Assembly (NCBI GenBank): GCA_963971305.1
Contig: OZ020308.1
Coordinates: forward strand, 24,891,275-24,955,274
DNA: 64,000 nt
Origin: Arcuatula senhousia
Taxonomy: Eukaryota; Mollusca; Bivalvia; Mytilida; Mytilidae
Reading direction: 5' to 3'
In this document: piece after piece, positions 12,101 to 27,100 of the stretch
Position numbering within the stretch: the stretch's first letter is position 1
How the letters are laid out: each line of letters opens with the position of its first letter
Made by a program: the position numbers and the translations under genes
The notes under the pieces: model-generated
Told to the model about the DNA's origin: nothing
The model's database searches: none
Seen by the model: the letters and a program-made list of their open reading frames with translations, nothing else

Positions 12101-15100
12101 TGTGTATACAGTTTACCATTTACACAATAATATTACAACAAAAATTTAAGGCTACACATGTAATACATGTACCATATACATGTAATAAATAAATTTTAAA
12201 ACACAGAATACATGAAATATTTAAGTGCTAGTTTTTTTAAGATTCTGAAACATACCATTCATCAGCGGCACATCGATTGCAAATACACAACACATCTATT
12301 GAATTAGGTCAATCACGCCTAGTAAACTATGTTTTGACACCGAAATGGTTAAGCAGATCTAGGTTTTAGGAGATGCATGCATAGCCAATTTAAATTCAGT
12401 TACATCGTATGGTTAAGATTTTGAAAAAAATCCGGGCACATTTTATTTTCCTAGTATATAACCAGTCAAAAACTATATAAGCACCAAATTTATTTCAAAA
12501 TTGTTGATCTGCTCGGAGTTTGTTTTATGGTCAATTGAAAGGATTTCGACAATCAATTCTAAAACCCGGTTTCACAGCAAAAATTGCAATAAAGTTTTAA
12601 AAAGTTTCGTTTAACAGCTTTTTATGCCAGATTTTCAACTTTCTTGTTTTTCTGTTTCACTTTTATAAAACAAAACGAAATAAAAACAAATAACAACACA
12701 CAGACTTACCAATCACATTTGGAACCGCAGAGGTCGTCGGACGGCTTGTAGTTGGTACATTTGCAGAGGTGATCACAACTGTTGTATCTTGATTTACTGT
12801 GGTTCCTGCAGTTACACGAGTATTTCATCCATTATAAATTGGTGTAGTCATTTCCATAGATAATTATAAGACGTACAATGAATAACTTTTTTCCTATAAA
12901 AACTTCAAATCAAATTTCAAAGTTTCAGGCAATAAATTTTGGATCGCTAGACGGACATTTCGTCTACTGACGAATATTAAGTCAAAAAGTCAAACACCAT
13001 TGTGTCTTCCTTTACCAGGTTTGACACGCTATGTACTGACCATTAAAAACGCTGTGGGTGTGTTAACTATTCAATGCATATGAAGCTACTACAACAATTT
13101 ATTAAATTAATTAATCTGTTATTTTGTGGATTTTATTGCTCAAATTAATGGTCAACTTAAACAAGATGAAACGACAAGTCATTTAATCAAAACTTTTTTG
13201 TTCGAAATACCGAATTTCATTACGGATGATAAATGCACGTTGATGCATGTCAATTCAAATTTTGTGAGTTATGTTATTTTCTTCAATTTTTATTATTTTT
13301 ACCGACATTTGATTGCCAACAACGACTAAAGCGCCGTTATTCTAGATCTTTAAAATTTCGAAACCCAGTTTAAATCTATAAGAATCTATGTAATTTTTTT
13401 GACTGACCGGAAGTGAAAAGAAAATCAAAGGAAGTGAAAATTTCTTGTTTTAACAGTTCCAAATTCCGTATATTTTTTTTTACTTTTTGTAATATTTTTT
13501 TTCTGATCCAGATATCTATCTGTTTGAGTCACTATGATTAAGGTATTTAAAAATATTTTTTTAGTTGGAGAAGCTACAACAATGTGACACCTGAGTTCAC
13601 CTTTGTTACGACTTGAGTTTGGGTTGTTGATTTCTTAACATTTGTCTTTTTTGTGTTTTTATACGTTGGTTGTTTTATTTTTTTGTTTTTGTTCTTGTTT
13701 ACTGGTCTTTTCTATTGATTGAGTCAGACTGAAAGGAACACCATTTTGTATACATTTTGGTCATTATTTCTAATATTTAAAGTATTGTGTTATCAAACGA
13801 CATAGGTGAATTATAGGGTATGCGCTATGAGATATATTAAATGTTATAAGGGATAAGGGTTATAAAAAAGAAATGTTTGCTAATAATTCATCACACAAAA
13901 CTAATTTATAATTACATTACTAAACAAATTATGTTACACGCTATACTCATGATACTAGTAAAGCAATATAGATACAATGCAGAAAAGTCGTATAAAAACA
14001 ACACAGAAAAGCGGTATAAAAACAACACAAAAAAGCAATATGAAAACAACACAGAAAAGCAATATAAAAACAATACAGAAAAGCAATATAAAAACAATAT
14101 AGAAAAGCAATATAAAAACAACACAAAAAGCAATATATAAACAACACAGAAAAGCAATATAAAAACAATACAATAAAGCAATATAAAAACAACTAAGAAA
14201 AGTAATATAAAAACAATGCAGAAAAACAATATAGAAAAGCAATATAAAAGCCATTTAGAAAAGCAAACAAAAACAATACAGAAAAGCAATATAAAAGCAA
14301 TTTAGAAAAGCAATATAAAACAACACAGAAAAGCAATATAAAAACAATACAGTTAAAAGCAATATAAAAACATGACACAATAGTATGAATGATTATTAAA
14401 TGACTAGGAACACATGATATTTATAAATATAGATAAACTATTAAGGAATATTAAGTACTTTGTTATACTGAATATTACACTTAGAAACCATTCGCACATT
14501 CTATATAAACCAAACATATCTATATATCCCCGATAGCGATCAACCCTAGGATATACGTTGTGGGATAAGGATTATAGAAATGAAATATTGGCTTATTATT
14601 CATCCAACAAAACTACATGTACTTGATAATAATTATCTTACTATACAAATTTATGTTATACAATATAAAGCAATATAAGAGCAATATAAAAAAGCATGAC
14701 ACAATAATATATATTAGTAAATTAATGAAAAGCAAAACATAAAACAGTCAAGGATGAACTCTTCATGTTCAGGACTTTTAATAAGATTTCGGAAGTCCAA
14801 TATGCTTCTGATGAGAGGTTACTCCATGTTATATATACAGCATGACAAAATTAGCATTTTATTCCCCTTTTCAGTATTTTTACACTAGACCTAAACTTTA
14901 AATACCGAAGATTTTTTTTTTGCACACTGACCCCTTCTTCTTATTGCATTAGTTGATTATATAGGCCTTGAAACACCACTGTATAAATATTCTAAATTCT
15001 TAATGCAACTTCATTTTTTAAGCCAAAAATGTCACAATGTTAATGTTAGGTAAAATCTATAGGAGTCTGCTTTCCTTCCCATTTCAACGTCATATATCTC

Positions 15101-18100
15101 TCAAAAGAGTACACAGACCTTTGATTTTCCTTAAGTTGACCCTTATCTAACATAACCATCACCCGTAATTCAATTCTTACTATAGAACATTCAGAAGTGA
15201 CCATCCTTAAAGACATATAACCTATCGATTTTGAATTTTTTTTTCAACTGAATAAAATACACATATTTGAAAATACATGTATACCTTCTAAAACTCACTC
15301 TTGCTGGCTATAAAAGACAATTTTTTGCAGCTTTATCTAAAATATTCGTTATTAAATCGTGTTGACTAAGTTTTGACAACCATAAATATTTACTTTGGGG
15401 AAGCTGTAATTAATACATGTATGCCCTTTACTAAACACATTTCAATAATGCTCTCATTTTCAAATTTGGCACCAAAATTAACAACACGTTTAATGGAACG
15501 ATATCACCCCGGTAAGGTTAGTTATTGTATTTTGGGAAAATGCAGTGTAATAATGTCATTTAGAAAAATAGATATAAAAACATTCACGGTGTAATTTAAA
15601 ATAAAGAAAGAATGTGTCCATGGGACACGGATGCCCCCGCTGGCCCCAAACAGGAAGTAGATTTCTGACAGGTCTGAAAATCGCTAAGGACATACAGTTT
15701 GTCATACTGATCCATCCTACCAAGTTTCAAAACATTCTGGTATACAGTTCCTGAGAAAAGCTTGACGGAAATTTTCATATCATGTTCACATATTTTAACA
15801 TCGGCCTAAGTCCCAAACAGGAAGTAGATGTCCAACAGGTCTCAAAATCGCTTAGGACGTATAGTTTGTCATACTGAACCATCCTACCAAGTTTCAAATC
15901 ATTCTCATGTATGGTTCCTGAGAAAAGCTTGACGGAAATTTTCATAGTCATGTTTACATATTTTAACATTGGCCTAAGTCCCAAACAGGAAGTAGATGTC
16001 CGGCAGGTCTCAAAATTGCTTAGGACGTATATTGTGTCATACTGAACCATCCTACCAAGTTTCAAATCATTCTCATATATGGTTCCTGAGAAAAGCTTGA
16101 CGGAAATTTTCATAGTCATGTTCACATATTTTAACATTGGCCTAAGTCCCAAACAGGAAGTAGATGTCCGGCAGGTCTCAAAATTGCTTAGGACGTATAG
16201 TTTGTCATACTAAACCATTTTACCAAGTTTCAAATCATTCTCATGTAAGGTTCCTGAGAAAAGCTTGACGGAAAATTTCGTATCGTGTTCACATACTTTA
16301 AAATTGGCCTAAGTCCTTAACAGGAAGTAGATGTCCGATAGGTCTCAAAATCGCTTAGGACGTATAGTTTGTCATACTCAACCATTTTACTAAATTTCAA
16401 ATCATTCTCATGTATGGTTCCTGAGAAAAGCTTGACAGATATTTTCATAGTCATGTTTACATATTTTAACATTGGCCTAAGTCCCAAACAGGAAGTAGAT
16501 GTCCGGCAGGTCTCAAAATTGCTTAGGACGTATAGTTTGTCTTACTCAACCATCCTACTAAGTTTCAAATCATTCTCATGTATGGTTACTGAGAAAAGCT
16601 TGACGGAAATTCGTACGGACGTACGGACGGACGGACGGACGGACATGAGTAACTTAATGCCCCCCGACATGTCGTCGCGGGGGCATAAAAAAATAATAAT
16701 CAATTGAATTTTTGAGAGAAAACAAAATAACTACATGTATAACACAATTACTAGGTATTCTCTGCGTGATAAAATGGTCAAGTAGAAAATACCCAATCAA
16801 GGTCATGAAGGTAACGTCGTGATAGGTAACAGGGTTTACATTTGATAATTAGTTTGTCCTCTTTTTGACAACGAATTTTTCTGAAGTTTTTTCTCAAAAA
16901 AAAGATACATTCTGGTTATTTTTTGTTGTTGAAAATTTAACAGTTTTCAGAGGTTTAACACTATATTCTTCATAAAGAATGAATTTCATTTTGTTTTAAA
17001 AATTGCGCAAATGTTACAAATAACAAAACTTTGAAAAATGTTTAAACAAAAATCTATGAAATATCCATTACTGTGCGCTTAGCTTACAATATTTTAAAAC
17101 ATATTGTTTATCTAATTTTTTAAAGAAAAGAAATTTGTTTCACAAAGGTCACATTACGCATAAAATGGATGTTTTGATTATGACTTACCGTTAAGGTCAT
17201 TGTATAATTAGAATGGAGGACCGTAACATGGAATGTTAAGGTATACGGCTTGAAAAAGACATGTATTATCATTTAAGCTGCATACTAATAGCCACATAAT
17301 ACTAAAGAATTTGCAACGTATCGTTGGGCACTAATTATGCTTTTTAACTTGTTGATTTGATTCATCATCTAAATGAAGTACATTTCTTACAATCACTTAT
17401 AACCAAAACAGATCACAAGTTCGCTCTGTCTTCTAAGAAGCAAAAATGCACCTCTGGGACATTCGAGTGCCAAAAGTCTGAACGGACAACGGCAAAGCCA
17501 GTACACACGAACAAGAAAAGCACCACAAAATCAACCGAAGAGAAATCAACACCGCGAACTCAAGACGAAACAAGAATGAACTATGAAGTGGTGCTTCGGA
17601 ATAGTAAGCAGTTCCTGCCTGCTATATCACACCCTTTTTCTGTTATATTGGTGATGCCCTATTACTGAAAAATATTGGATTGGTGAATTTTTTCATCTTT
17701 TTATCTCTAGGAATTTGTGATAAAGGACAGTACGGAATCTAAGAAGTTTACTTCATTTTTCGACTTACATTCCTAAAAGTGCACCCACGGAAGCCTTTCA
17801 ACCAAACGCTACTGGCAAACATTATGACTTTAACTTTCAAATCGTCAAGTTTCCCTACTTGTGTAGCAGTATTCGGTCAACACTTAAGCATAATATGGAG
17901 CATATGGAATTCACGTAAAACAACTGATTCGCTTTTCATGAACTTGTTAGACAAACATTGATAGAGCGATACACGCGAATTGCTGAGACAGGTGAGGATT
18001 GTGTTGCTCCTCAGTTGTTGTCTTCACTTATGGTAGTACAGTGGTCTAACGATGAGCATCTATTCTGAACATGTCACCAAATTTAGGCAAAGGCAAAAAC

Positions 18101-21100
18101 ATTGCTATTTAACTATGTGAAGATTATTACTATGATAAATTTTGCGAAAAAAAGTTTGAAATGATACTTATTTTATAACATTTCCCGAATTTTTTTCAAG
18201 GGAGACAATTTGTTTGAAATATGTAGGGAAATTAAGTTTTTCCAATTTATTTTTAGAAAATAAACGGTGGCCACATAATTTTATACCTTTAAAACTTCAA
18301 AGAACTAATCAAAATTGATGTTTTGACAAAGTATTTCAATTTTATTTCGTGAAATTCGAAAAATAAAGAAAGAATGTGTCCATGGGACACAGATGCCCCC
18401 GCTGGCCTCAAATAAAAAGTTGAAGTCCGACAGGTCTGAAAGTTGCTTAGGACGCATAGTTAATCACACTTAACCATCCTACTAAGTTTCAAATCATTCC
18501 CATGTACAGTTTCTGAGAAAAGCTTGACGGAAATTTTCGTGTGGATTTTGGTATCGATCCAGCCGCAAACAAGAAGTAGATGTCCGACAGGTCTAAAATT
18601 CGCTTAGGACGTATTGTTTGTAATACTGAACCATCCTACCAATTTTCAAGTCATTCCGATTTACGGTTTCTGAGAAAAGCTTGACGAAAATTCGTACGGA
18701 CGTACGTACGGACGTATGGACGGACGGACATGAGTAAAACTTAATGCCCCCCGACATGTCGTCGCGGGGGCATAAAAATAAGCCATTTCTCACTATATAA
18801 TCATATATAAAAATTGCAAAATTCGAACTGTTTTTGGTCAATTTTCTACAAAAATCAATCACGGTGACCTATTCGTTTTATTTTATTTTTAAACATATGC
18901 ACTTAGATACTTCTTTTGACAAAATTAAAGAAAATTCTATCGGACTGATTTTTTTTACTATTGTTCTACCTTGAGAAATATTATGAAGGACATCATGAGC
19001 TCCTAGACAAAGATGGGATTACTATCTCTCAGATGAAAACAGATGTTAGTTTGTCAATGTTTTTTCTCTTTTACCCATTGGCATGCTGAATTGACCATTA
19101 CCACGCAAAGGGTGAGTTCATTGTCCTTACGACGTGAACTTGCATTATTGATTTCTACATGTATTTAGTTGCTAAATCCGACGCACTTGTTTTGTAATTA
19201 TTCATGAGGTAGAAAATGTCTTTTGACGGAACATTTAGTAGAATATCATCCATTTTATGCGATGTGTAACCATGATAGAAAAAACACTTAAAAATAAGTT
19301 TACCTTACCTATCTGGTTTGTTGTTTGTGAATCTGTTGTAGTCTGTTTAATCATTGTGGTTGGTGATTCTGTCGTTGTCTCTGTTATCACCGTGGTTGGT
19401 GATTTTGTCGTTGTCTGTTCCATCGTTGTGGTTGATGATTCTGTCGTTGTCTGTTCCATCGTTGTGGTTGGTGATTCTGTTGTTGTTTGTGTCATCGTTG
19501 TGGTTGGCGATTCTGTCGTTGTCTGTTCCATCGTTGTGGTTGGTGATTCTGTCGTTGTCTGTTCAATCGTTGTGGTTGGTGATTCTGTCGTTGTCTCTTT
19601 AATCGCCGTGGTTGGTGATTTTGTTGTCTGTTCCATCGTTGTGGTTGGTGATTCTGTTGTTGTCTGTTCCATCGTTGTGGTTGGTGATTCTGTCGTTGTC
19701 TGATCCATCGTTGTGGTTGGTGATTCTGTTGTTGTCTGTTCCATCGTTGTGGTTGGTGATTCTGTTGTTGTCTGTTTCATTGTTGTGGTTGGTGATTCTG
19801 TTGTTGTCTGTTTCATTGTTGTTGTTGGTGATTCTGTTGTTGTCTGTTTCATTGTTGTGGTTGGTGATTCTGTCGATGTATGTTCCATTGTTGTGGTTGG
19901 TGATTCTGTTGTTTTCTGTTTTGTTGTTGTGGTTTGTGATTCTGTCGTTGTCTGCTTCATCGTTGTGGTTGGTGATTTTGTCGTTGTCTGTTCCATCGTT
20001 GTTGTTGTTTGTAGTTGTGTAGTTGTTGAAGAATCTGTAGTTTCGTCAGATTGAGTCGTGTGCGTGGGTAAATCTAAAAAAAGACATATATTATCAATGT
20101 ATAACCCTGTTTTATAACCCTGTTTTAAAACTATACTTTTCACATTCTTTCAAGACCCAATCTCAATTTGTAATCGCAAAACTTTGACTCCTTGATTTGT
20201 CACGCATGTTTTTATTGTAACTCTCTTACACTTACATTGTGTGTTTTTAAATATTTAAAACCCATTTGTTGAAAGATTAAACACCGTGGTTAACTTATTT
20301 GTATTTTTTTTATACAATAATGATTTCTAGAATTCCAACAAATAGAATATAAAGAGAACAACTGATTGAATTTGACAAGAAGTGAAAAACAATTATACTT
20401 TGTAATATGGAAGCATAATTTCCAAATATTCCTTCAATATATCCCTATAATTAGAGATTAAGGGAACAACTGAACCCACTTGCTACCCTTCATTATTTGA
20501 TTAACATCTCGATTTTGATCTGGGTGGTGGTCATCTCTTTACTTTACAAAAAAAACGATAAAAGAGACGACTTTTAATTTAAAATTATTAATTTTCCTTA
20601 ACTAGGAAGTACCATACCTTCTATATCTGCATACGACATTTATATTTTTTAACGTATTCGATATGCCATTATTGTACATTTTCCTGATTTTTGATCAATC
20701 CCCACCATGACCACTGTCTCCGTTACAGACTATAGACCAAAGTTATACTTAAGTTATATTAACTTTGCAGCTCACCATATCCATTCTATATTATATCATT
20801 CACTTTACAGAGCTGTGCGCAACACCATTTATCATATTTATACTTAATTCGCTTGATACAATCTCTTTAAAATTCTTACTTCGTTATCAGTCAATAGTGG
20901 AAAAAATTAAACGAAATGGTGAATGATTGTTTTGATTAGTGTTTCGCTTAGTGTATAGAAATGATCACATCAATATACCTATTATGCCCCTCGATTGTTA
21001 TTTTGCTCCTCGATTGCTGTCTTGACTCGAGAAATAGGGAAGACATCATGCACTCATAGACAAAGATGGAATTTCTATCTCTGAGAAAAGTGCAGATGTT

Positions 21101-24100
21101 GGTTTGTCCTTGGTTTTTTTATTTTTTCTTTACCAGAGTTCACAAATTAATGACAATTGGCAGCGAAATGTGAATGCAACAGCGGGCAGAAACTGCTTAC
21201 CCATCTGAGTTCACTTTCGTTACGAATTAAGTTCACATATTTGATTTTTGTTCGGTTAATTTTGTGTTTTTTTAATGTTTTTTGTTTTTCGTGCTGTTCT
21301 TGTTCATGTTTTGCTTGTCTTGTCATTGACCTTTCAAACTTTTGACACTCGAATTTCACATTGTTGTGTCTATGTTACTTTGTGTTCTCTGAAGAAATTT
21401 TTAGGAAAACGTCATACCCTACTAGACAAATATTGGGTTTATATCTCTCAGATAAGTGTATATCTTGGTATGTCATAAGGTTTCCTTTTGTCTTTCTGTG
21501 CCGGGTTTGACACGCTGAATTGACTATTGGCATCGCGACGGTTATGCTATAGCAACAGGGAAATGCTTAATCTCCCGGAGTACCTGCCACCACTCTCGAA
21601 ACGACTTGAATTCGCGTTGTTGACTGCTGATTTTGTGTTTTTTATATTTTCGTGTTTACTGATTTTGTCTTTTCCCTTTCGGACTTTTGACATTGCCCTT
21701 TGGTACCTCTGCTTCTTTCAAAAATGTTTTGTGTTTTGTGTAACTACTGGACATAGAATTTGCAATGGAAAGGGTCATCAATCCTGGTTTAACGGATCAT
21801 ATTTTGAAATGCCTGTACCAATTCAGGACCATAGCTATCTTCAATTTCTTCGATATGTCTTCCTTATTCTGTTTTTTTCTCTTGTGCATTTGAAATTAAT
21901 TCCAAAATTTCAGTACAAATTGTGCACCATTGCCTGCCGATTTGTTTCTTCATTCATATGAAGCGGATTTCTTATAATCACTTCTACAAAAAAAGGACCG
22001 TAGACACTAAACAATCCTCGATCTGGTGACTTTTTACATCTCATATATCCAAAGGAATATGAGATAAAGGACACTACAGATTCTAGGAGGGCCGCTTCAT
22101 ATTTGAATCTATTTCTCGAAATTGACACACTATGAAGGTTTCGTACAAAGCTCTATGATAAATGTGATGACTTCAATTGTCCAATAGTCAACTTTTTCCT
22201 TCTGTGTAGCAACATTCCGTCTGCTCCAGCATATGGAGTTAACCTATTACAATTGATTCGTTATTCCAGGGCATGTTTGGAGAACAACGATTTACTTGAT
22301 AGAGCTACACGGCTGATAAGCTAATTGTTAACACAGGGGTACGTTGCTCCCAGGTTGTTGACATCACTCAAGAAATTTTACGGAAGACATCAGGTGCTTG
22401 TATACAAATACGGGATTTCTATCTCTCAGATGAGCACAGTTGTTGGTTTGACATAAAATTTGGTAATGCCGTCTTTTCCTGATTTGACCAACACTAAATC
22501 GATCTTTGGAAACGTGACGGGTGTGCTATATCAAGCAGGAACTGCTTATTTTTCCGGAGCACCTGAGTTCACTCTCGATTTGACTTGAGTTCACGTTGCT
22601 GAATGTGGTTTTGTTGTTATGTGTGTGTTTTTTATGTTGTTGTGTGGTTTGTTTCGATATGATGATTTTTGTCTTCCGGTTTTGTCTTTGTCTTCACGGT
22701 TTTATGATGTTGATTATCCCTTTGGTACACATTTGCTTCTTTCGGTAATTTTGTTATAACTTTTTTTAACATTAGTCTTTCTGAGCAAAAGTGGGTTTTT
22801 TTATAGAAAACCAATGTAGAGCTTGACCTTAAATATGTGTTTCTACCTGGCCATGAATCTTCTTTAGTACCAAACAACTTCAGCTTCCAACTTGAAAAAG
22901 TAACTGTGGGCAGAAAATTATAGCAAAGTATATAAAATGTACATATTATGTAGAAGTAACACAACATTGTTAAACTCCCATTTTTTATAAAATCATAAAT
23001 GGAGACTAACATATTCAAAACATAAAAAAAACTCAAATTTCAAGAAAGAAAGCTTTTAAAAATGTATGCTGTTTTTGCATATTTCAAGGAGTATTACGCC
23101 AATACAAGACGACAAGCAGTGACCTCTGGTCATGTTGAAGTTTACAATGTGATTTTATTTTAAATTGCCGTTTGTTTTTGGTGGTTGTGTCGCGTACACT
23201 TATTCTACATCTAAATGTACATATATATTGTGTATGGTAAATCAGTTGTGAAGTTGGCTAGTGTATTTGGATGGGGATAGTACATGTATATGGCAGAGGG
23301 AAGAGCAGTTCAATGATAAATAGGAAGAGAGAAACGTTTATACTTTACAATGATTCACGAAAATGGAAAAAAAAATATTAAACAAACGGCTACTCTACCT
23401 GTGGCTAGATTTTGGTAGGCAGATATCTCTAATGTCCATTGACCGAGGGGATTTTCATGCCAGAAATGTACAGACATAAACGTCCAAGTCAATGTTCCTG
23501 CAGCTACGTTATCTATAGCATCTTGATTTCGGTAATGCATCAACTGACTTCTTGTTCCTGACGGAGAAACAAGCACTATTTCAGTGACACCTCTCAATGC
23601 ACTCCAGGCGAAGGTAATCTCAGTTTGTACGTGCTCCAGATAATTTATATCTTGACAGTCAGATGCCATAACGTTTGACGAATGAGAAGATGTCGCACCT
23701 CCTCTAAAATATATGAAAATTAAAGCTAACGTTGTGTTCTGCAAGATGTAAGAAAGTGTACCAAATGCAATTTAAGTCACTCTTAACGATTGTAGAAAAC
23801 CTCAATTCCTGGTGTTGCTATCATCACAATGTTCACGAATGTGGTTAATTGCTATTATAGAATCGAAAAGATAAGCACATCATTTCTTTTGCGTTTTTCC
23901 CGAATCTTATAATTTATCTTTGGCTCTTTGCCAATTTCACTTCATTCGCTATTTAAGTTCTTACTTCTTTATAAAAAGGGTATATAACATTGCTTAAAGA
24001 TTTGTCATAAGGAAATGACCAAAGAAACATTATCTAACTCTATGGACTCGTGATACTTATTCTTTTCAAATAACTAATAGTTTTGAAACTTGTATGATCA

Positions 24101-27100
24101 ATACTCTACAGTCAAATAGAAAGATGGGCTTTTGGCACCACCAAACGATTTCAATAGAAATGTCTTCTTCCCTGATCTTCTCAGTTCAGTATTTTTGTTA
24201 TAAGCTTAATTACAGGTTTTTTGTCGTGTTTTTATTTTAATCAACAACATTTCCCATATATTTGCCCAGATTAAATATTAAAAAACATTAAGAATTCAAA
24301 ATTCATTTGTACCAAACCGGGTATATAAAACAGTATATTTGGTCATTCTGTATATTTTACAACAATTAATCAGCTGCATTTGAATCAATTTTTCAAAACA
24401 TTGGAAAGAAAGTACTCATACAAAAAAAAACACTCGAACAGGGAAGCGGAATTCCAATTGAGGACCGAGGATATCACCCAGGTACAGTAAAAGTAAAAAA
24501 AACTGATTTACTGAAACACAATTGAGTTTACAATATTTAAAACATTTCAGTTATTGACAATATTTTATAATGACAAGGAATATGTTTACCCTTTGGGACG
24601 AAATAAGTACGCGTCCCCCCTACCTATTGTTCTACGTACACGTTTGTATCTATCCAGCCACAAACCATTTGTGAAGGAACCAATTGCCATGTTGTTGCAA
24701 AATTCACTATCTTAGAAGCATCTATAAAACCAAATCCAAGTACCTGGCTAACTGTGGATAAAACAAAATAAAACGATTGTCTTTAAACGTAGTATGTTTT
24801 AAACGAATATAATTTTAAATAAAAAGTCATAATACCTGTAAAATGTTTTCCTAACTTCAAAGATATAGATTTATGATGCTGATCTTTGTAATGTTTTTAT
24901 TTGAAAAAAGACAATACTAAATAAAGCTTTAGATTATTATTGTAATCGGGTTTTTCAATTTAAGTTCATTAAAGCAGTTGGTATACTGTAGGAAGAATAA
25001 TTTCTGTTATGATATTTTTCATTTTTAGAAGGACGCGAATAAACACTAAGCACTCATTCATTAAGTCTCACAACACACTGTCTGTGCACTTGAAAAAGTG
25101 TCAGTTTTACAACTTTTTGGAAGATTGAAAAAAGCAAAATGTAATAGCACTTGGGGACGGACCATTGAACCTGAGGGTTCCTTTTTTTTGGTTTAATTTT
25201 TCCAATTTAATTTTCAAATGCGGTGCAACAGATTATTATTCATTATTAGCACCATTCTATATAGCAGAAATCCTTCTACAGAATATTTTTCTTACCCTCT
25301 GCTGCCAAAATATTTTGATAATCAAAACTCATTTTCATTTTTTTAAATACAAAGCCCCCCCCTTTCAAGTGAAATGGCTGATCCCTTAATGTGACATTTT
25401 ACACATCTAATGACATAATCTGTAACACACATTTTACAGATAAATCAAAAAACAGTTCTGTGATGAATACTGTTTGAAAATTAGGAACTTCAATAAAGTT
25501 TTCTATTCCCCGCTTTAATTATGCTTTCCCTTTATTCATATAGTTACATACTAATTTAAAAAGTAGGTAGAGTAAAATTTGTAAATTTTATATTTTTGTC
25601 AATATTTTGAGTAAATAATAATTGTTTTCAATTCGGATGAGTAGCAACTTTTTCTTTTGTCCTCATATTCGTGATATGTTTCAGTATTGTAGACTGTCCG
25701 CGGTGTTAAAAGAATATCAGGGGGGAGGACCGAAATACATTAAAATGTATATTGTTTAATATTGATTTTGATAAAAGGGTATTTTATCTTTGTTTTATTC
25801 AGAGACAAGATTTTATGCAATATCTTTTGCCTTGAAGTTCCCTTTTATATCTACCACAGTATATACAATAGCATATTTTGAACCAAAAAAAAAAGAAAAG
25901 TGCAAAAACAATCTGGTGAGCTTTTTTTTAACTTTCCTATTTGTAGTTTTTATTTCGTTTTCAGGATTGTTTCAGCAAAAGTAACCATATCCATTGTAAT
26001 AAGTCTAGCTTTATAGATACCTTCTCTGTTTGCACCATTCATAGTCCAATTGGCGTATGAGTCTATAAATCCATTTCTACCAGATGATAAAACTATCAAA
26101 TGTTGTACATCTCTCCAGGTTAGATTGGGGCTAATAAGACAGAATTAAATAGTTTATTTATTTCTTTTATTTCCTGAATTTTCTCTCTAATAGACTATTT
26201 TAAACACTCTGACATGACTGTTGACAACACGACGGATATGATATAGTATGCAGGAACTGCTTTCTCTTCTTGTGTGCCTGCGTTCGCTCTCTTAACGACT
26301 AGAGTTCGCGTTGTTAATTGATCTTCAGTTGTTTGTGTATTTCTGTGTTTTGCATGATGTCTGGGGTTTTTTTTACGTTCTCGTTGGTGTTTACTGGGTT
26401 GATCTCTGTCCTTTCGGATGCCCCATTTGGTACCTCTGCTTCTTTAAAATTTAAGCATAACTTGTAAAGGATTAAATTGGCGAAAATGCCAGATATAAAC
26501 CAAAATAGTACTTGAAGAATGGCACTTGTCAGTAATTTCATTCAGGTGAAATTAACAATATTCTTCTGGAATTGTATACAAGTACGAAATCAGTTACAGA
26601 TAGATGAATATAAGGTGATGATGCCAGCTTCAAATTAATAGCAAACTTGTATATGTTGTATAGAAATACAAATCAAAGTCTGAATATTTAATCAATCGTC
26701 ATATTTTTAAGGTTTATTCGAACCATATTTAACTAAAACATACATGAATGACTAAAGAAGAAATGGAGTTTTGTTTTGACAAGCTCGTAGCTCTAACAGT
26801 TTGGAAAATTCCTATAACCCACTTTTATATTATTATAAACATTATAAATTTTATTAAAAAAAAGTAAACCTAAATAATGGCAGAAGTAAATTTAAAATCT
26901 TGATGAATATGTCTATTTTAAAGATGATGGTTTAAAAAAGTAAAAAAGGTGTGTTTTATACTATATTTGTTTTAATCTCCTGATCCAGATATCACACTTG
27001 TTTAAAATGATTTACTTTGCTTCCAGTACAAGTGCTATGATTCCAGCAATAACCGGCGTTGAATAAGACGTCCCTTGAATGCCCGTAGATTTGCAGCCCG

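Noticed and set aside
13965..14375. CRISPR-like array
   Set aside because: Units are contiguous with no unique spacers; the context is a eukaryotic minisatellite.
13912..14378. Minus-strand Cys/Phe/Leu-rich proteins and a plus-strand Asn/Lys repeat protein
   Set aside because: Low-complexity translations of the 24-bp minisatellite; no start context or splice sites.
15775..16152. 125-residue ORF with a 56-residue tandem repeat
   Set aside because: The unit length of the pearl-like element (168 bp) is a multiple of three, so one frame stays open; it breaks in other units and in the 18.4-kb copy.
19257..20054. Plus-strand open frames rich in VVVGDSVVV and LSVPSLWLVIL
   Set aside because: They are antisense readings of the Thr-rich convertase exon; the 36-bp repeat keeps several frames open.
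22632..23036. 134-residue minus-strand ORF as an independent gene
   Set aside because: Only its central 57 bp (22847-22903) is coding, as convertase exon 13; the rest is intron and retroelement tail.
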